A stretch of DNA of 64,000 nt, from positions 1 to 64,000 of the forward strand of contig NZ_JACIBX010000007.1 of NCBI RefSeq assembly GCF_014195545.1, given 5' to 3'. A program made the position numbers and the translations under genes. This document shows, piece after piece, positions 59,724 through 64,000 of the stretch (its first letter is position 1; each line of letters begins with the position of its first letter). This DNA is from Limimaricola variabilis. Its GTDB lineage: Bacteria > Pseudomonadota > Alphaproteobacteria > Rhodobacterales > Rhodobacteraceae. The notes below the pieces were generated by a model. The model had not been told where the DNA came from. It saw only the letters and a program-made list of their open reading frames with translations, and searched no databases.

Positions 59724-60967
59724 CGAACAGGGTTCTGTTGGTGGACGACGATCGCGCGGTGCGCGAGGCGCTGGGACAGACGCTGGAGCTGGCGGATCTC
59801 GAGCCCATCCTCGCGGGCTCCTATATCACGGCCAAGGACCACATCGCACCTGACTTCGACGGCGTCATAGTCACCGACATCCGGATGCCGGGGCGCGACG
59901 GGTTCCACCTTCTGGAGCGGGCCCGGGAGGTCGATCCCGAACTGCCGGTGATCCTGCTGACCGGCGAGGGCGACATCCCGATGGCGGTCCGGGCGATGGA
60001 GCAGGGCGCCCATGCCTTTCTCGAAAAGCCCTGCGGGCCGAAGGAATTCGTGAGCACGGTGCGGCAGGCGCTCGGTCTGCGGGCAGAGGTGCTGGCCGCG
60101 CGGCAAGCGCGCGCGGCCAAGGTGGCGGGCGATGCGGCGAGCCGGATGCTGGTCGGCCGTTCGGTCCAGGCCGAGGCGTTGCGCGAGCGGGTTCGCGCGG
60201 TGGCGCGCGCCAGCGCCGAAGCGCTGGTCTGCGGCCCCCCGGGCAGCGGCACCTCGAAGGTGGCCGAGGTGATCCACCTGCTTTCGGCCTCTGCCCGTGC
60301 GCCATTCGTGAAGCGCGCGGCGGCCGCCCTCGACGAGGCCGGGCTCGCTGCAGCGTTCGAGGAGGCGGGCGCTGGCACGCTCTATCTCGACGAGATCGCG
60401 GCCCTGCCACCTGGGACGCAATACGCGCTGCTCGACCGGCTGGAGAGCGACGCGGGAACGCGGCCCCGGGTGATCGGCGGCACCACCCGCGATCCGGCTG
60501 CCGAGGCCGATGCGGGCCGTCTCAATCCCGAGCTGTTCTGGCGGCTGGACCTGATGCGCGTTTCCATCCCGCCGCTGCGCGACCGGCCCGACGATATCCC
60601 GGTCCTGTTTCGCCACTACGTCGCCCAGGCCTGCGAGCAGGCCAACCTGCCGATGCCGGAAATCGGCCCCGACCTGGTGGCGCGGCTGATGGCGCAGGAC
60701 TGGCCAGGAAATGCCCGCGCGCTGACCTCGGTGGCGATGCGAGTGGCGATGGGTCTCGATCCGGGGCTGGGCGAGGCTGATACCGGGGACGAGCTAGGGC
60801 TGGCCGAGCAGCTGGCCCGCGTCGAGCGCTCGCTCCTGATCGAGGCGCTCCGCCGTCACGAGGGGCATGCCACCCGCACTGCCGAAGCGCTGAAGCTGCC
60901 GCGCAAGACCTTCTACGACAAGCTGGCGCGGCACGGCCTCAAGCCCGAGGACTACAGGCGCGACTAG
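59720..60967 (+). CDS. dctD: DctD-like response regulator with a degenerate AAA+ domain
   Basis: A 415-aa regulator. The receiver domain (1 to about 120) has the phospho-acceptor D53 in VTDIRMPGRDG, TGEGD near 83 and the conserved Lys in LEKPCG near 103. The central domain aligns with sigma-54 activators, but Walker A reads GPPGSGTSK near 173 with Thr for the essential Lys. The GAFTGA loop is absent: PFVKRAAAALDEAGLAAAFE runs straight into GAGTLYLDEIAAL. The Walker B Asp-Glu is kept. A Fis-type helix-turn-helix (about 375-412; RTAEALKLPRKTFYDKLARH) ends the protein. It is about 30 residues shorter than usual. It probably binds DNA in response to DctB but cannot remodel sigma-54 holoenzyme. 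Confidence 0.92.
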   Translation: MTNRVLLVDDDRAVREALGQTLELADLEPILAGSYITAKDHIAPDFDGVIVTDIRMPGRDGFHLLERAREVDPELPVILLTGEGDIPMAVRAMEQGAHAFLEKPCGPKEFVSTVRQALGLRAEVLAARQARAAKVAGDAASRMLVGRSVQAEALRERVRAVARASAEALVCGPPGSGTSKVAEVIHLLSASARAPFVKRAAAALDEAGLAAAFEEAGAGTLYLDEIAALPPGTQYALLDRLESDAGTRPRVIGGTTRDPAAEADAGRLNPELFWRLDLMRVSIPPLRDRPDDIPVLFRHYVAQACEQANLPMPEIGPDLVARLMAQDWPGNARALTSVAMRVAMGLDPGLGEADTGDELGLAEQLARVERSLLIEALRRHEGHATRTAEALKLPRKTFYDKLARHGLKPEDYRRD

Positions 60968-60968
60968 C

Positions 60969-61018
60969 TGTGCGGTTTTCCGCACAATGCCGTGACGGAG
61001 TGTGCGGCGCGCCGCGCA
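60969..61018 (+). promoter_or_regulatory. Two tandem dyads, probable DctD binding sites upstream of dctP
   Basis: TGTGCGG-TTTT-CCGCACA (60969-60986) is a perfect 7-bp dyad. TGTGCGG-CGCG-CCGCGCA (61001-61018) is the same with one mismatch. Centres are 32 bases apart, about three helical turns, so both face the same side of the DNA. Paired upstream sites are the known layout for DctD in rhizobia. The first dyad begins 2 bases after the dctD stop. Confidence 0.65.
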
Positions 61019-61060
61019 ACGCCAGCCGAGCTACGAGGCATACGCTTCGGGTTCGGTTCT

Positions 61061-61076
61061 TAATATTTTGTAAAAT
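61061..61076 (+). promoter_or_regulatory. Candidate -10 elements of the dctP promoter
   Basis: An A+T-rich island holds TAATAT (61061-61066) and TAAAAT (61071-61076). No good -35 hexamer is at the right distance from either. No GG-N10-GC pair of a sigma-54 promoter was recognised. This pattern suits an activator-dependent housekeeping-sigma promoter, with the dyads about 50-95 bases upstream. Confidence 0.4.
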
Positions 61077-61184
61077 AACGATTTCCACCGTGCTCGGTGA
61101 TTGAGCGGATTCCTGCTTGAGCGGTGGGCAAGCTGCCTGTTTCCTCGGCGCAACCGAAACCAAGTCTCTCGGGAGGAGACCCTC

Positions 61185-62189
61185 ATGAAATACCTTTCGC
61201 TCGCTGCCACCGCCGCCGCCCTCGCCATCGCCGCGCAGGCCGCACAGGCCGATCCGATGGGCTGCGACGCCGGCGAGACGGTGGTGAAGTTCAGCCACGT
61301 CACCAACACCGACAAGCACCCCAAGGGCATCGCCGCCGAGCTTCTCAAGACCCGCGTCAACGAGGAGATGGACGGCACGATGTGCATGGAGGTCTTCCCG
61401 AACTCCACGCTCTACACCGACGAGCAGGTGATCGAGGCGATGCTGCGCGGCGACGTGCAGATGGCGGCGCCGTCGCTGTCGCTCTTCGAGTCGATCACCA
61501 AGGCCTACCGCCTGTTCGACCTGCCCTTCCTGTTCGACGACATCGATCATGTCGATGCCTTCCAGGCCTCCGAGGAGGGCCAGAAGATGCTCGACGGCAT
61601 GCAGCGACGCGGCATCCAGGGCCTCGCCTACTGGCACAACGGCATGAAGCAGATGTCGGCCAATAAGCCGCTGATCGAGCCGACCGACGCGGCCGGGCTG
61701 AAGTTCCGCGTCCAGCCCTCCGACGTGCTGGTCGCGCAGATGGAGGCGCTCGATGCCAGCCCGCAGCCTATGGCCTTCGCCGAGGTATATGGTGCGCTGC
61801 AGACCGGCGTCGTCGACGGGCAGGAGAACACTTGGTCGAACATCTACGGTCAGAAGTTCTTCGAGGTGCAGGACGGCATCACCGAGACCAACCACGGCGT
61901 GATCGACTACATGGTGATCGCCAGCGTCGACTTCCTCGACAGCCTCGACCCGGCTGTCCGTGACCAGCTGGTCACGATCGTCGAGGAGGTCTCCACCGAG
62001 CGGAACGCCGCGGTGAACAAGGTTGATGCCGAGGCGCGTCAGGCGATCCTCGACGCCGGCAGCGAGATCCGCGAACTGACCGAGGAGCAGCGCGCGGCCT
62101 GGGTCGAGACCATGAAGCCGGTCTGGGCGCAGTTCGAGGAAGAGGTCGGCGCCGAAATGATCGAAGCCGCGCAGAACGCAAACAAGTAA
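61185..62189 (+). CDS. dctP: TRAP transporter substrate-binding protein DctP
   Basis: A 334-aa periplasmic protein. The signal peptide is residues 1 to about 23 (MKYLSLAATAAALAIAAQAA, then QAD). The mature part has KFSHVTNTDKHPKGIAA near residue 36, FRVQPSDVLVAQMEALDASP near 181 with the conserved Arg that binds the carboxylate, and GALQTGVVDGQENTWSNIY near 205. It captures C4-dicarboxylates for DctQM. The start at 61185 has GGGAGGAG upstream. It is the first gene of dctPQM. Confidence 0.94.
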   Translation: MKYLSLAATAAALAIAAQAAQADPMGCDAGETVVKFSHVTNTDKHPKGIAAELLKTRVNEEMDGTMCMEVFPNSTLYTDEQVIEAMLRGDVQMAAPSLSLFESITKAYRLFDLPFLFDDIDHVDAFQASEEGQKMLDGMQRRGIQGLAYWHNGMKQMSANKPLIEPTDAAGLKFRVQPSDVLVAQMEALDASPQPMAFAEVYGALQTGVVDGQENTWSNIYGQKFFEVQDGITETNHGVIDYMVIASVDFLDSLDPAVRDQLVTIVEEVSTERNAAVNKVDAEARQAILDAGSEIRELTEEQRAAWVETMKPVWAQFEEEVGAEMIEAAQNANK

Positions 62190-62205
62190 GCGCCACGCAC
62201 GCAAA

Positions 62206-62237
62206 GGGGCCGGGTCGCCGCCGCGCGGCCCGGCCCC
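62206..62237 (+). terminator. Hairpin after dctP (partial terminator or mRNA stabiliser)
   Basis: GGGGCCGGG (62206-62214) pairs with CCCGGCCCC (62229-62237), a 9-bp stem with a GC-rich 14-base loop, 16 bases after the dctP stop and 41 before dctQ. No T run follows. It probably favours dctP mRNA over the permease genes. Confidence 0.6.
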
Positions 62238-62277
62238 TCGCATATCCGCAACACAGCCGAATGAGGGGACAGAGGGG

Positions 62278-62970
62278 ATGAACGCCGTCCACACCAAGCC
62301 CGGCAGGGGGCGTCTGGCGCGCATCGTCGAGGAGTTCGAGGAGGGTATCATCGCCTTCCTGCTCGGCGCGATGACGCTGCTGACCTGCACCAACGTCATC
62401 ATGCGCTACGGCTTCAACAGCTCGATTATCTGGAGCCTCGAGACCGTGCTGGTCCTGTTCGCCTGGCTGGTGCTGTTCGGCATCGCCTACGGCTTCAAGA
62501 TCACCGCGCATCTGGGCGTGGACGCGGTCATCAACCTGCTGCCGCCGCGTGGCCGCCGGGTCGTGGCGCTGATCGCCTGCGCCGCCTCGCTGGCCTATGG
62601 CATTCTGCTGCTGAAGGGGGCGTGGGACTACTGGGCGCCCTTCGCCGACCTGCCCAAGACCACCGGCACCTGGCTGCCCACCGGCTTCGACACCCAGGCG
62701 CGCACCACCTCGTATTTCGAGACCGACCAGATCCCGATGTTCGACTGGCTGCGCTTCCTTGAGGGCTGGATCAACTACGACGAGCGCTATTCCAAGATGC
62801 CGCGCGTCATCCCCTACCTGATCCTGCCGATCTCGGCCGTGCTGATCCTGTTCCGGCTGATCCAGGCCACGATCCGCGTCTGGAAGGGCGAATCCGACAG
62901 CCTAATCGTCAGCCACGAGGCCGAAGAGGCGGTGGCCGACGCCGCGCATCTCAACCGGGAGCTCTCCTGA
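62278..62970 (+). CDS. dctQ: TRAP transporter small membrane subunit DctQ
   Basis: A 230-aa protein with four membrane helices (near residues 25-45, 55-75, 95-112 and 180-200). The DctQ signature region is NVIMRYGFNSSIIWSLETVL near 38, and GIAYGFKITAHLGVD follows. A hydrophilic loop of about 65 residues between helices 3 and 4 is longer than in minimal DctQ but common in this class. It pairs with DctM, whose gene starts 2 bases downstream. Confidence 0.93.
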   Translation: MNAVHTKPGRGRLARIVEEFEEGIIAFLLGAMTLLTCTNVIMRYGFNSSIIWSLETVLVLFAWLVLFGIAYGFKITAHLGVDAVINLLPPRGRRVVALIACAASLAYGILLLKGAWDYWAPFADLPKTTGTWLPTGFDTQARTTSYFETDQIPMFDWLRFLEGWINYDERYSKMPRVIPYLILPISAVLILFRLIQATIRVWKGESDSLIVSHEAEEAVADAAHLNRELS

Positions 62971-62972
62971 CC

Positions 62973-64000
62973 ATGGAAGTCGCGCTTCTCTTTCTCATGA
63001 TCGTCGGGCTGCTGCTGATCGGCGTGCCGATCGCCATCGCGCTCGGCCTGTCCTCGATCGTGTTCCAGCTCCTGTTTTCCGAGACCTCGCTGGCCTCGAT
63101 CGCGCAGTCGCTCTACCAGGCGATGGCCGGGCATCCCTCGCTGCTGGCGATCCCGTTCTTCATCCTCGCCTCGTCCTTCATGTCGACGGGCGGCGTGGCG
63201 CAGCGGATCATCCGCTTCGCGATCGCCTGCGTAGGCCACTTCAAGGGCGGCCTCGCCATCGCCGGCGTGCTCGCCTGCATGATGTTCGCGGCGCTTTCGG
63301 GCTCATCGCCCGCCACGGTGGTCGCGATCGGCTCGATCGTCATCGCGGCGATGCGGCAGGTGGGCTACACCCGTGACTTCGCCGCCGGTGTCATTTGCAA
63401 CGCCGGCACGCTGGGCATCCTGATCCCGCCCTCGATCGTGATGGTCGTCTATGCCTCGGCCACCGACGTCTCGGTCGGGCGGATGTTCCTCGCGGGCGTC
63501 ATCCCCGGCATCCTCGCCGGCGTCATGCTGATGATCACCATCTACGTGATGGCCCGGATCAAGGACATGCCGGCGGGTGACTGGCTCGGCTGGGGCGAGA
63601 TCTGGGCCAGCTTCCGCGATGCGTTCTGGGGGCTGTTCCTGATCGCGATCATCATGGGCGGCATCTACGGCCACCCCTGGGTCGACTTCTCGGGCGGTTT
63701 CCCGATCACCTGGGCGCCCGGCGCCTTCACCCCGACCGAAGCCGCCGCCGTCGCCGCCGTCTACGCCTTCCTCGTCGCCACCTTCGTCTATCGCGACATG
63801 GGGCCGCTGGCGGCGCGCGAGCCGGGCGGACGCCCGACGCCGCTCTACCGCGCGCCCTGGGCGCTGGTTACCGGCTTCGTGCATCGCGACACCCGCAAGA
63901 CGCTGTTCGAGGGCGGCAAGCTTACCATCGTGCTGATGTTCATCATCGCCAACGCGCTGATCCTCAAGCACGTGCTGACCGACGAGCAGATCCCGCAGCA
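62973..64000 (+). CDS. dctM: TRAP transporter large permease DctM (partial, runs off the window)
   Basis: The first 342 codons, starting MEVALLFLMIVGLLLIGVPI, of the sodium-coupled channel subunit. The conserved segments PFFILASSFMSTGGVAQRII near residue 60, GLAIAGVLACMMFAALSGSS near 90 and GTLGILIPPSIVMVVYASAT near 148 are typical of DctM. After about residue 200 it has an extended loop region (WLGWGEIWASFRDAFW, later FTPTEAAAVAAVYAFLVA) seen in longer DctM forms. The 3-prime end lies outside the window. Confidence 0.93.
   Translation, partial: MEVALLFLMIVGLLLIGVPIAIALGLSSIVFQLLFSETSLASIAQSLYQAMAGHPSLLAIPFFILASSFMSTGGVAQRIIRFAIACVGHFKGGLAIAGVLACMMFAALSGSSPATVVAIGSIVIAAMRQVGYTRDFAAGVICNAGTLGILIPPSIVMVVYASATDVSVGRMFLAGVIPGILAGVMLMITIYVMARIKDMPAGDWLGWGEIWASFRDAFWGLFLIAIIMGGIYGHPWVDFSGGFPITWAPGAFTPTEAAAVAAVYAFLVATFVYRDMGPLAAREPGGRPTPLYRAPWALVTGFVHRDTRKTLFEGGKLTIVLMFIIANALILKHVLTDEQIPQ

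Noticed and set aside
60969-60986. The first dyad after dctD as a simple terminator
   Set aside because: The T residues are in the loop, not after the stem, and a second copy of the same dyad follows in phase, which fits protein binding sites better.
1-64000. tRNA, rRNA and CRISPR arrays
   Set aside because: The intergenic gaps were read for T-loop-like sequences and regular direct repeats; none was seen. A covariance-model search would be the decisive check.

Overview
The window reads as chromosomal DNA of a high-G+C alphaproteobacterium, most likely a member of the Rhodobacteraceae/Roseobacter group. The reasons are gene content and order: an opgG-(small gene)-opgH-opgC glucan operon as described in Rhodobacter sphaeroides, a DUF2849-cysI-cysH-DUF934 sulfate-assimilation operon, TRAP transport with a DctB/DctD pair, a fused indolepyruvate ferredoxin oxidoreductase, and dense packing with many 1-, 4- and 8-base start/stop overlaps. 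No rRNA, tRNA, CRISPR array or prophage was seen. The only mobile DNA is the end of an apparent IS5-family element at the left edge.

Layout. 1-0.45 kb: insertion-sequence end and a small 52-residue protein. 0.45-14.3 kb: aromatic catabolism, namely an indolepyruvate/phenylpyruvate oxidoreductase with a divergent Lrp-type regulator, then the phenylacetate genes paaG-paaI-paaK-paaX and paaABCDEZY in two minus-strand units. 14.5-19.1 kb: a complete HAAT (LIV-type) ABC transporter, divergent from paaG. 19.2-25.6 kb: an alpha/beta-hydrolase-like gene and a Dpp/Opp-type peptide ABC transporter (dppA, dppBCDF). 25.9-30.8 kb: an unrecognised multi-pass membrane protein and the NAD de novo operon nadABC. 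30.8-37.5 kb: the osmoregulated periplasmic glucan operon and a three-PAS HisKA_2-type sensor kinase. 37.7-43.6 kb: an ectoine-hydrolase-like M24 enzyme coupled to an ArgE-like deacetylase, a PCu(A)C copper chaperone, a TrpD2-like protein coupled to a truncated CysG, an L,D-transpeptidase and a small degenerate heavy-metal-associated protein. 43.7-48.2 kb: dnaB, pyrE, pyrC and a conserved gene of unknown function. 48.4-52.0 kb: a large acidic OmpA-family protein, infC, and a small acidic membrane-anchored protein. 52.1-56.8 kb: ferredoxin-NADP reductase, the cys operon and an Lrp-type regulator. 56.8-64.0 kb: a cytochrome P450, DctB/DctD and the TRAP transporter dctPQM (dctM runs off the window).

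How the genes work together. Phenylacetate enters the Paa pathway through PaaK. The neighbouring indolepyruvate-type oxidoreductase may also supply arylacetyl-CoA from aromatic 2-oxoacids, and the divergent LIV-type transporter may bring in an aromatic or amino-acid substrate. The later beta-oxidation genes paaF, paaH and paaJ are not here. The cys operon has no CysJ flavoprotein; the adjacent fpr and DUF934 genes suggest a ferredoxin-linked sulfite reductase, with siroheme supplied through the distant cysG-like gene.

Most unusual points: (1) a DctD-like regulator that has lost the GAFTGA loop and the Walker A lysine, followed by two tandem TGTGCGG-N4-CCGC(A/G)CA dyads upstream of dctP; (2) infC, which appears to start at AUA; (3) an isolated ectoine-hydrolase/ArgE pair; (4) a probable 1-base frameshift at the start of the 19.2 kb hydrolase gene; (5) a CysG-like protein that stops inside its methyltransferase domain; (6) a consensus DnaA box in the dnaB leader. 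No wholly new multi-gene system can be demonstrated from sequence alone. The degenerate DctD with its tandem operators is the strongest candidate for unusual biology.
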